A stretch of 13,168 bases of DNA from Erythrobacter sp. CCH5-A1. Its GTDB lineage: Bacteria > Pseudomonadota > Alphaproteobacteria > Sphingomonadales > Sphingomonadaceae. The notes below the pieces were generated by a model, which worked only from the letters and a program-made list of their open reading frames with translations, was not told the origin of the DNA and ran no database searches. The stretch's first letter is position 1, and each line of letters begins with the position of its first letter. Positions 8,157-13,168 of the stretch are shown in pieces. The DNA lies in NCBI RefSeq assembly GCF_001557115.1, contig NZ_LSKQ01000223.1, forward strand, positions 1 to 13,168, written 5' to 3'. Position numbers and translations under genes: made by a program.

Positions 8157-8522
8157 GACGAAGATCGGTAGGAGGCAACCGAGCAACGATGCCCCGTCCC
8201 TCACCTGGTCGCGATTGACATCGCTGTTCCAGGTCGCGCCGCCGTGGACGAGTTGGTTGCGCAGGACGTAGAGCCGATCGAACAGGATCGACAGGATCCG
8301 GACCGTGTCGTGCTCGCGCAGGGCGTGGTTGATGGCAAGGCGACCGCGCTCGAGCTTGTGCTCCCAGTCTTGGTATCCTGGCACACCGTTCTGATGCTGC
8401 CAGAAGGGGTGGTAGACATAGCGATTCTCCAGAAGGAGGCGGATCTCCTGGCTGAACCGCTGCCAGACGGCATCGTAGACACGGTGACGCCCATCGAACT
8501 TCACCAATGTCGAGAAAAACGA
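8157..8522 (-). pseudogene. HEPN-like protein, internal fragment
   Basis: The minus strand codes a coherent stretch of about 120 residues (FFSTLVKFDGRHRVYDAVWQ through CLLPIF). It looks like the middle and C-terminal part of a widespread uncharacterised HEPN-like protein. RLYVLRNQLVHGGATWNSDV contains R-x4-H (RNQLVH), the pattern of HEPN ribonuclease active sites. Both ends are lost. Upstream the frame has only about 13 more codons before a stop at 8562-8564, with no credible start. Downstream it diverges at about 8157 and runs into the cus promoter region until about 7950. A TTG at 8507 could serve as a start, but there is no good ribosome site. I judge it a relic left by a deletion. Family assignment is from motif recognition only; its original function is unknown. 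Confidence 0.6.
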
Positions 8523-8812
8523 TCGTCCGGGTGAGTGGGAGCGGCTCGATGCCGCTAATGCTTACATGCGCTACGGCGGACCAAATCTGAAGGCCAAGCC
8601 CGACGGCTGTAAAGTGTACCTCATCCTCGAGCCTCAAAGCGATGAAATTATTGGTGGAGTGCACCTTGAAGTAATCGCCGCTGCCGCCGCCTTTGTACAA
8701 ATGGAGATCGGCGGCGTGCAGTTATGCACGCTGCGAAGCGAGCGTAGCTTGCGTGATCGACTGAGGCGACTTTTTAGACAGCCCGCAGCAATTCGAATGA
8801 TTGATTAGAGCC
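8523..8812 (+). other. Unassigned stretch before the resolvase; possible ORF fragment
   Basis: No recognisable gene was found. The plus frame that includes ATG at 8566 is open from upstream of 8523 to a stop at 8806-8808. Its first part (GEWERLDAANAYMRYGGPNL and on to about 8635) has G/C-biased third codon positions like a real gene. The later part loses that bias. It could be the remnant of a gene cut at about 8522. The last 120 bp carry the inverted repeats described in the next entry. The opposite strand is also open (8137-8700), but its second half overlaps the HEPN remnant out of frame. Confidence 0.3.
8692..8798. promoter_or_regulatory. Possible resolution (res) site and promoter region of the resolvase
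   Basis: Just upstream of a serine resolvase gene lie three dyads: TTTGTACAAA (8692-8701), GCGTGCA-gtta-TGCACGC (8714-8731) and ATTCGAAT (8791-8798). Resolvases of Tn3-type elements usually bind several dyads immediately upstream of their own gene. The spacing here has not been matched to a known res site, so this is a suggestion. Confidence 0.3.
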
Positions 8813-9169
8813 ATGACCAACACTCTCATCGGATATGCCCGCTGCTCGACCGACAAGCAGGACCTCACCGCCCAGCGCCGGGCGCTGATCGAGCTCGGCG
8901 TGCCAGAGGACCGCATCTACACCGATCATGGACTGACCGGCCGCAACCGCGATCGCCCTGGCCTCGCCCAAGCACTGGCCGCGGTGCGTGCCGGCGAAAC
9001 TCTGGTCGTGCCCAAGCTGGATCGCCTCGCCCGTTCGGTGCCCGACGCGCGCGCTATCGCCGATGAGCTGGAGAAGCGCGGCGTCAGCCTCGCGCTCGGC
9101 AAGCAGGTTGACGTGACCCCCAGCTTTCCTCCGGCTGGGATTAGAGCCGAGCCGTTTTGTTGCGCATGA
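8813..9169 (+). pseudogene. Serine resolvase, catalytic domain only (truncated)
   Basis: I chose ATG at 8813 (MTNTLIGYARCSTDKQDLTA) over the TTG at 8801. It is a small serine recombinase of the Tn3-resolvase type. S12 is the nucleophile in YARCSTDKQD; R71 and R74 lie in PKLDRLARS; GLTGRNRDRPGL is typical of the family. Family sequence ends at LALG-KQV (about residues 96-99, base 9108), just where GR-L-FN and the E-helix should begin. The last 19 or so residues (from VTPSFPPAG on) come from unrelated DNA. The E-helix and the C-terminal helix-turn-helix are absent, so DNA binding and resolution are not expected. It marks the former presence of a transposon or plasmid resolution module and was probably cut when an insertion sequence arrived. 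Confidence 0.85.
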
Positions 9170-9176
9170 GCGCGGT
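9109..9176. mobile_element. Orphan 68-bp segment, possibly an insertion-sequence end
   Basis: The segment starts TGACGTGACCCCCAGC exactly where resolvase homology stops and ends at the terminal repeat of the IS3 copy. A TGA followed by a C-run is the look of many IS3-family tips, so this may be the tip of another element invaded or deleted by the adjacent IS. Only one end is present, so the identity is uncertain. Confidence 0.35.
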
Positions 9177-9215
9177 TGAAGCGTCCCGGGTTTTCCGGAG
9201 GCGGTTTCATTTGAG

Positions 9216-10124
9216 TCATGCGACCATATCGAGGGTCTCTCTGGCTGCATAGTAGTTGGCTTCGGCCTCGGCGGGCGGGATATGCCCGATGGGCCCGAAC
9301 AGGCGGTGATTGTTGAACCAATCGACCCAGCGCAGGGTTGCCATTTCGACGGCTGATACGCTCGGCCAGGATCGCTGCCGCCAGATCACTTCTGCTTTGT
9401 AAAGACCGTTGATCGTTTCGGCCAAGGCATTGTCACAGCTGTCGCCGACGCTGCCCACAGACGGGACGAGGTTGGCCTCTGCCAGGCGCTGGGTGTAGTT
9501 CATGGCAAGGTATTGGGTTCCCCTGTCACTGTGATGGATCAGCCCGTCCTCTGGACCTGGTCTGCGCGCATGGATCGCCTGCTCAAGGGCATCCAGCACG
9601 AAGCCCGCCGTAGCCGAGGTGCTGACCTTCCAGCCCACGATCCGCCGGGCGAAGGCATCGATCACGAAAGCAACGTAGACGAACCCCGCCCAGGTATGGA
9701 CGTAGGTAAAATCGACCACCCACAGCGCATTGGGCCGGTTGACGCGGAACTCGCGGTTGACCTTGTCGAGCGGGCACGGCGCCTTGGGGTTGCTGACGGT
9801 GGTCACCGTCGTCTTGCCCCGCCGCACGCCTGCCAAACCCATGGCGCGCATCAGCCGCTCCACGGTGCACTTGGCGACTGCCACCCCTTCACGGCGCAGC
9901 TGGTGCCAGACCTTGCGCGTGCCGTAGAGGCCAAAGCTGGCATCGTGGGCACGCTTGATGGCCTCGCGCAGCTCGTCGTCGCGGCGAGCGCGGGCCGGTC
10001 GCCTGCCGGGATCGGCAAGCCGGGCAGCATGCTCGTGATAGGAGGAAGGGGCGATCGCCAGTTCCCGGCAGATCGGCTCGATACCCAGTTCCTCGCGGTG
10101 CGCGTCGATAAACGACATCACCAT
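9216..10124 (-). CDS. IS3-family transposase OrfB (DDE integrase domain)
   Basis: The gene encodes 302 aa. An N-terminal HTH_21-like region (about residues 50-105, [20 protein letters not shown]) is followed by the rve integrase core (about 128-290). The catalytic triad is D138 ([11 protein letters not shown]), D200 (HHSDRGTQY) and E236 ([14 protein letters not shown]), with the usual 35 residues between the second D and the E. The start overlaps the orfA stop (ATGGTGA). The orfB frame is also open upstream in the -1 frame relative to orfA. A -1 slip, perhaps at the TATTTTG run in the orfA end, would give the active fusion transposase; the site is inferred. The length is normal and there is no internal stop, so the element could be active. 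The sequence is of the IS51-like type, judged by the orfA end. Confidence 0.92.
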   Translation of the reverse strand: MVMSFIDAHREELGIEPICRELAIAPSSYHEHAARLADPGRRPARARRDDELREAIKRAHDASFGLYGTRKVWHQLRREGVAVAKCTVERLMRAMGLAGVRRGKTTVTTVSNPKAPCPLDKVNREFRVNRPNALWVVDFTYVHTWAGFVYVAFVIDAFARRIVGWKVSTSATAGFVLDALEQAIHARRPGPEDGLIHHSDRGTQYLAMNYTQRLAEANLVPSVGSVGDSCDNALAETINGLYKAEVIWRQRSWPSVSAVEMATLRWVDWFNNHRLFGPIGHIPPAEAEANYYAARETLDMVA

Positions 10125-10444
10125 TTGCCGTGGCGGTCGAGCTCCGCCTGAGCAAAATATGCCGAGGCCTTACGCAGGATCTCGTTGGCCCGGCGAAGCT
10201 CCTTCACCTCGCGCTCCAGCGCCTTGACCCGATCCCGGTCACTGGCGGCCTGCGCCGCTGGTCCCGCTCGTCGGCTCGCCTCCTCGCGGCACCAGCGGCG
10301 CAGCGTCTCGGTCGTGCAGCCAACCTTAGCAGCAATCGAACTCATCGCCGCCCACTCCGAGGGGTAATCCCCCCGATGCTCCTCCACCATACGCACCGCG
10401 CGGTCGCGAAACTCAGGCGAAAACTTGTTCCTTGTAGCACTCAT
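10118..10444 (-). CDS. IS3-family OrfA (HTH DNA-binding subunit)
   Basis: The gene encodes 108 aa. It has an HTH_Tnp_1 type helix-turn-helix (about residues 8-55, [20 protein letters not shown] and [19 protein letters not shown]). A leucine-zipper-like helix follows (about 70-95, [20 protein letters not shown]). The ending [13 protein letters not shown] is the usual tail of IS51-group OrfA proteins. ATG at 10444 is followed by [17 protein letters not shown] and is preceded by GGAG with good spacing, 25 bp inside the terminal repeat. It binds the ends and supplies the N-terminus of the OrfAB fusion. No defect was seen. Confidence 0.92.
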   Translation of the reverse strand: MSATRNKFSPEFRDRAVRMVEEHRGDYPSEWAAMSSIAAKVGCTTETLRRWCREEASRRAGPAAQAASDRDRVKALEREVKELRRANEILRKASAYFAQAELDRHGKW

Positions 10445-10494
10445 CGTGGCTCCTTCTCACAAATAGGAGCCTCCGGAAAACCCGGGACGCTTCA

Positions 10495-10632
10495 GCGCCG
10501 CTGCTTCCAGGATTTGACTGGCTCACGTGGCCCGGTTTCTTCGCCGGGGCCGTGGGTAGCTTTCTTTATGGCTGGTACATCGCGATTCTCGGCGTGCCGC
10601 TCTACCGCTTTTTCCGCGCACGCATCGGATGA
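10495..10632 (+). pseudogene. C-terminal end of a small membrane protein (DUF5676-like)
   Basis: Directly after the IS tip the plus frame reads 45 residues to TGA at 10630. They are APLLPGFDWLTWPGFFAGAV followed by a hydrophobic end, GSFLYGWYIAILGVPLYRFF and RARIG. This matches my memory of the tail of short membrane proteins annotated as DUF5676, which often sit in copper/silver clusters. The N-terminal part is missing on the other side of the IS, so the gene was cut and its 5' half lost rather than simply interrupted. There is no start codon. Family assignment is by recognition of the LLPGF-W-(7-10)-FLYGWY pattern, with moderate certainty. Confidence 0.6.
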
Positions 10633-10670
10633 ATGCCCCTTCTCTCCGTGCGAGTTATGCCGTACGTGCA

Positions 10671-10711
10671 CGGTATATACCGACTGGTGGGACGGGTGTC
10701 GGGCCCCGTCC
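10671..10711. promoter_or_regulatory. Palindrome and hairpin between the DUF5676-like remnant and the AlbA_2 gene
   Basis: CGGTATATACCG (10671-10682) is a perfect 12-bp palindrome with a TATATA core that could act as a -10 or an operator. Shortly after, GGACGGG (10690-10696) pairs with CCCGTCC (10705-10711) across 8 nt. No T-run follows. This 127-bp gap is the only place in the module where a promoter for the downstream genes could sit. Confidence 0.35.
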
Positions 10712-10759
10712 AGCGGCAGCCAATATCGCGATTGGAACTGAACGAAAGGAACCTGAGCC

Positions 10760-11572
10760 ATTTCGGTAAGTCTGCCTCGTCGTGCCCGATGGGATCTGCT
10801 TCTCCATACGATCATCGGAGCAGTTCTCGGCGTCGTGATTCTTCATCCCCTCACCACCGTTATCTTCTGGTACGAAGCCGGCGGGAAGGGAGGTGGGGTG
10901 TCCAAAAATCCTGCAAGCCTCGCCTTGGAGCGACTCGCCTCCGCCTTCCGGTTCGAAATGGCCCCAATGAGTATAGCGTTTGCAGCGATCGGTGGAGCCA
11001 TCGGCCTGGCGTTCGGCGCTTATCACATCCGCTTGATGCGTGAGCGCTCCCGGGTTCGCTATCTCGAGCATGAACTCGAAGAAGATCTCCCATTGCTAAT
11101 CGCGCGCGGGGAAGGCGAGCACCTCGAATTCAAATCATCTTTACGATGGGACCGGCGGCAAGAGCAGGTCAATCGCGGACTACAAAAGGTCGTCGTCAAG
11201 ACAATCGCCGGCTTCCTCAACCACGAAGGCGGCACCTTGCTGATCGGCGTTGAGGATGACGGCGACATTGCCGGGATCGAGGCAGATCTACAAACTCTCA
11301 AACACCCCAACCAGGATGGATTCGAGCGCTTGTTGATGGACACTGCAAAGGATGGTCTCGGGGGAAATGCCTGCGCACTCATTCACTGCCGATTCCAACG
11401 GCTGAACGAGCGCACCGTTTGCCGGGTGATCATCGAGAAGAGCTTTGACCCGATCTACTATACTGAGAACGGCGTCGCGCGGTTCATGCTGCGGGCCGGG
11501 AACAGCACGCGAGAGCTCGATGTTCGCGAAGCGCACGCCCACCTCCAACAGCGCGGCAAGGTGCACTCATGA
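10760..11572 (+). CDS. Membrane-anchored AlbA_2 (Schlafen-type) domain protein
   Basis: The protein is 270 aa if it starts at ATT 10760, which has AGGA 9 nt upstream (10747-10750) and follows an in-frame stop at 10754. The first standard start is GTG 10835, but it would cut through the first membrane helix (about residues 13-37, WDLLLHTIIGAVLGVVILHP and on) and has no good ribosome site. A second helix lies at about 68-90 (MAPMSIAFAAIGGAIGLAFG). The cytoplasmic part carries an AlbA_2 domain (about 118-225): GEGEHLEFKSSLRWD, then KTIAGFLNHEGGTLLIGVED, then FERLLMDTAKDGLGG. This fold is found in Schlafen-like putative nucleic-acid or ATP-binding proteins. The protein sits between a membrane-protein remnant and a copper ATPase. 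Its function is unknown; regulation or sensing linked to metal export is a guess. Confidence 0.75.
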   Translation: MSVSLPRRARWDLLLHTIIGAVLGVVILHPLTTVIFWYEAGGKGGGVSKNPASLALERLASAFRFEMAPMSIAFAAIGGAIGLAFGAYHIRLMRERSRVRYLEHELEEDLPLLIARGEGEHLEFKSSLRWDRRQEQVNRGLQKVVVKTIAGFLNHEGGTLLIGVEDDGDIAGIEADLQTLKHPNQDGFERLLMDTAKDGLGGNACALIHCRFQRLNERTVCRVIIEKSFDPIYYTENGVARFMLRAGNSTRELDVREAHAHLQQRGKVHS

Positions 11573-11709
11573 AGGTCACTCCGACAATTCACGGGCGCGG
11601 CCTGACCATACCATGTCGCGCCATTCTGGCGCTCACCATCGAAGCGACGAGTGCTACGACCGATGTATTCTTTTCGGCTGACCCAGCCAAGAAACAGGGC
11701 ACCTTTTAG
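11569..11709 (+). CDS. Small ORF (46 aa) coupled to the AlbA_2 gene
   Basis: ATG overlaps the preceding stop in ATGA (11569-11572), and its own stop TAG (11707-11709) forms part of the ribosome site TAGGAG of the next gene. The product begins MKVTPTIHGRGLTIPCRAIL and ends DPAKKQGTF. It has one moderately hydrophobic stretch and no recognisable motif. Tight fit between two genes favours real translation, possibly only to pass ribosomes to copA. It could also be a chance ORF filling a 143-nt gap. Confidence 0.4.
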   Translation: MKVTPTIHGRGLTIPCRAILALTIEATSATTDVFFSADPAKKQGTF

Positions 11710-11715
11710 GAGACT

Positions 11716-12111
11716 ATGATGGATCATTCGCACTGCGCTCATAACGATGATGACGGGGCTGCGGCATCGGATGATGGCCGCTACAATCTTGTCCCGGCCT
11801 CCTATGACGGTCCTGTCTACACCTGCCCGATGCACCCGCAGGTCAGACAGCCGAAGATGGGCTCCTGCCCGCTTTGCGGCATGGGTCTCGAGCTCGAATC
11901 CGCCGCTATGGTCGACGAGGGCCCCAATCCCGAACTCGTCGACTTCACACGGCGCTTCTGGGTCGGCGCCATCCTCACATTGCCTTTACTGATCCTGACC
12001 ATGGGCCCCTATCTGGGCTGGCCGGGCGTACGCGAAATATTCGGCGAACGCACGACCCTGTGGATAGAACTCGTGCTCGGCACGCCGGTGGTCCTGTGGA
12101 GCGGTTGGCCG
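11716..12111 (+). pseudogene. copA: P1B-type Cu/Ag-translocating ATPase, N-terminal fragment
   Basis: The ribosome site AGGAG (11708-11712) precedes ATG 11716 and ATG 11719; the second has better spacing. The N-terminus is His/Asp-rich (MMDHSHCAHNDDD). A heavy-metal-binding domain follows at about residues 34-60, VYTCPMHPQVRQPKMGSCPL with C37, M39, H40, C51 and C54. The first helix is FWVGAILTLPLLILTMGPYL, and the second begins LWIELVLGTPVVLWSGWP. Family sequence stops at Pro132, where FF would be expected, and 12 unrelated residues (CPSSEHLAQIAA) follow to a stop at 12148-12150. The TGE actuator, DKTGT phosphorylation site and CPC/CPH metal site are all lost, so it cannot pump. Such enzymes export Cu(I)/Ag(I) from the cytoplasm and would have complemented Cus. 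Confidence 0.85.
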
Positions 12112-13168
12112 TGTCCGTCGTCAGAACATTTGGCGCAGATCGCGGCGTAAATTAGCGGAGTGCGGGCCTCGTCAGGGGGTTGATGTTAGGCGGCGAGCTT
12201 GCGGTGCTGCAAGCGCCGATGTTCGATGGTCTGTCGCTTGATCCTTTCGCGCTGTTTGATGATTGCCGGAGCGCTGCCGAAGTAGGCGTCGGCGGGCGTC
12301 ACGTTGGCCAGGCTCTCGTGGTACCGCTGGTGATTGTAGTACTCGACGAACGCCTCGATCTGGGCCTCGAGGTCGCCGGGCAGGAAGTAGTTTTCCAGCA
12401 GGATGCGGTTTTTCAGGGTCTGGTGCCAGCGCTCGATCTTGCCTTGGGTCTGGGGGTGTAGCGGGGCGCCGCGCACATGGCTCATTTTCTGGGCATCGAT
12501 GTATTCAGCCAGTTCGCCGGCGATGTAACTGGGGCCGTTATCGCTGAGCAGCCTGGGTTTGTGCAGCACCGTGGCGCTGTCGCAGCCCGAGGCCTTGAGG
12601 GCGAGGTCCAGCGTGTCGGTCACGTCCTCGGCCCGCATGGTGGTGCATAGCTTCCAGGCGATGATGTAGCGCGAGAAGTCGTCAAGCACGGTCGACAGGT
12701 ACATCCAGCCCCAGCCGATGATCTTCAAGTAGGTGAAGTCGGTCTGCCACATCTCGTTCACCCGCGTGGTCTTGGTGTGGAACTGATCGGCGGCCTTGAT
12801 CACGACATAGGCCGGGCTGGTGATCAGATCATGGGCCTTCAGCAGGCGGTAAACCGTGGCTTCAGACACAAAGTATTGGCGTTCATCGGTAAATCGTACC
12901 GCCAGTTCGCGCGGGGACAGCTCGGATTGTTCGAGCGCCATCTCGACGATCTGATCCTGCACCTCGGGCGCGATGCGGTTCCACACTCGGCTCGGCGCCG
13001 ATGGCCGATCCTCCAACGCCTCCGGCCCGCCTTCAAGGTAGCGGTCGTACCAGCGGTAGAAGGTCCGGCGGGCGACGCCGAGTTGGTCCAGCGTCCGCTT
13101 GGCGGGCAGGTGCGACTGCTCGACGATCCTGATGATCTCGAGCTTCTCGGATGCGGGATACCTCATTC
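12112..13168 (-). mobile_element. Second insertion sequence, left part (runs off the window)
   Basis: The left tip is placed at TGTCCGTCGTCAGAAC, where copA homology ends. It encloses one large transposase gene on the minus strand. The other end lies beyond the window, so the inverted repeat and target duplication cannot be tested. The family is IS3 or IS481 by transposase type; a TGT tip fits IS481-like elements, but elements with this transposase are often filed under IS3. Confidence 0.75.
12186..13166 (-). CDS. IS3/IS481-type DDE transposase
   Basis: The gene encodes 326 aa from ATG 13166, only two bases from the window edge, so an upstream orfA or an N-terminal extension by frameshift cannot be excluded. 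An N-terminal helix-turn-helix (about residues 5-42, RTLDQLGVARRTFYRWYDRY) is followed by a second HTH (about 65-112, LSPRELAVRFTDE and SEATVYRLLKAH). The rve core has the triad D143 (MWQTDFTYLK), D209 (RLLSDNGPSY) and E245 (GKIERWHQTLK), with 35 residues between the second D and the E. The tail is basic (KQRERIKRQTIEHRRLQHRK). No internal stop or frameshift is visible. The insertion destroyed the P-type ATPase gene and would block transcription beyond it. Confidence 0.88.
   Translation of the reverse strand: MRYPASEKLEIIRIVEQSHLPAKRTLDQLGVARRTFYRWYDRYLEGGPEALEDRPSAPSRVWNRIAPEVQDQIVEMALEQSELSPRELAVRFTDERQYFVSEATVYRLLKAHDLITSPAYVVIKAADQFHTKTTRVNEMWQTDFTYLKIIGWGWMYLSTVLDDFSRYIIAWKLCTTMRAEDVTDTLDLALKASGCDSATVLHKPRLLSDNGPSYIAGELAEYIDAQKMSHVRGAPLHPQTQGKIERWHQTLKNRILLENYFLPGDLEAQIEAFVEYYNHQRYHESLANVTPADAYFGSAPAIIKQRERIKRQTIEHRRLQHRKLAA

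Larger units (their letters stand above)
9177..10494 (-). mobile_element. Complete IS3-family insertion sequence (1318 bp)
   Basis: Terminal inverted repeats are identical over 26 bp (9177-9202 and 10469-10494), each beginning TGAAGCGTCCCGGGTTTTCC read inward. Inside are orfA and orfB on the minus strand, overlapping in the arrangement typical of IS3-family elements that make an OrfAB fusion. The flanks do not match: GGT stands before the left tip and GCG after the right tip, so there is no 3-4 bp target duplication. This points to recombination between copies or an IS-adjacent deletion after insertion. Confidence 0.9.

Noticed and set aside
8244..8534. A 96-codon plus-strand ORF
   Set aside because: It is the antisense of the HEPN remnant, whose minus-strand reading is recognisable.
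8137..8700. A 187-codon minus-strand ORF
   Set aside because: Its second half overlaps the HEPN remnant in another frame and reads as Arg/Pro/Ser-rich shadow sequence; nothing in the first half is recognisable.
9513..10151. A 212-codon plus-strand ORF inside the IS3 element
   Set aside because: It is antisense of orfB, which shows a complete DDE triad.
10633..11043. A 136-codon plus-strand ORF after the DUF5676-like remnant
   Set aside because: Most of it overlaps the AlbA_2 gene in another frame and has low-complexity Arg/Ser shadow composition.

Overview
This window is a GC-rich heavy-metal resistance region, most likely from an alphaproteobacterium of the sphingomonad type. That assignment is an inference from codon use and from the style of the genes, because no rRNA or housekeeping gene is present. 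The core is an apparently intact Cus-type copper/silver efflux operon on the minus strand, about 8140 down to 804. In order of transcription it holds a possible CueR/MerR-type promoter, a small secreted Cys-rich protein, a CusF-like lipoprotein, the outer-membrane channel CusC, the adaptor CusB with a CusF module fused to its C-terminus, the inner-membrane RND pump CusA, and a 41-aa Met-rich membrane peptide. CusC/CusB and CusB/CusA overlap by 4 nt (ATGA), which indicates translational coupling.

The operon is hemmed in by broken genes. On the left, the 5' part of a chromate transporter (chrA, plus strand) is joined tail to tail at about 515-527 with the 5' part of an NAD-dependent epimerase gene (minus strand); both 3' ends are gone. 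On the right, the promoter region abuts a remnant of a HEPN-like gene (8157-8522). An unassigned stretch follows, then a serine resolvase that loses its frame at about 9108, a 68-bp orphan segment, and a complete IS3-family element (9177-10494) with perfect 26-bp terminal repeats but no target duplication.

Beyond the IS3 copy lies a second metal-linked module on the plus strand: the last 45 codons of a small membrane protein (DUF5676-like), a membrane-anchored AlbA_2/Schlafen-type protein that seems to lack an ATG/GTG/TTG start at the expected place, a 46-aa coupled ORF, and the first 132 codons of a P1B copper/silver ATPase. The ATPase is cut off by a second insertion sequence whose transposase runs to the right edge of the window.

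Working together, the Cus proteins would capture periplasmic Cu(I)/Ag(I) (the CusF lipoprotein and the CusF domain of CusB) and export it across both membranes (CusCBA). The P-type ATPase that would clear the cytoplasm is destroyed here. Almost every module boundary is a gene truncation, so the window is best read as a mosaic resistance island reshaped by IS-mediated deletion. No tRNA, rRNA, CRISPR array, origin or convincing intrinsic terminator was seen.
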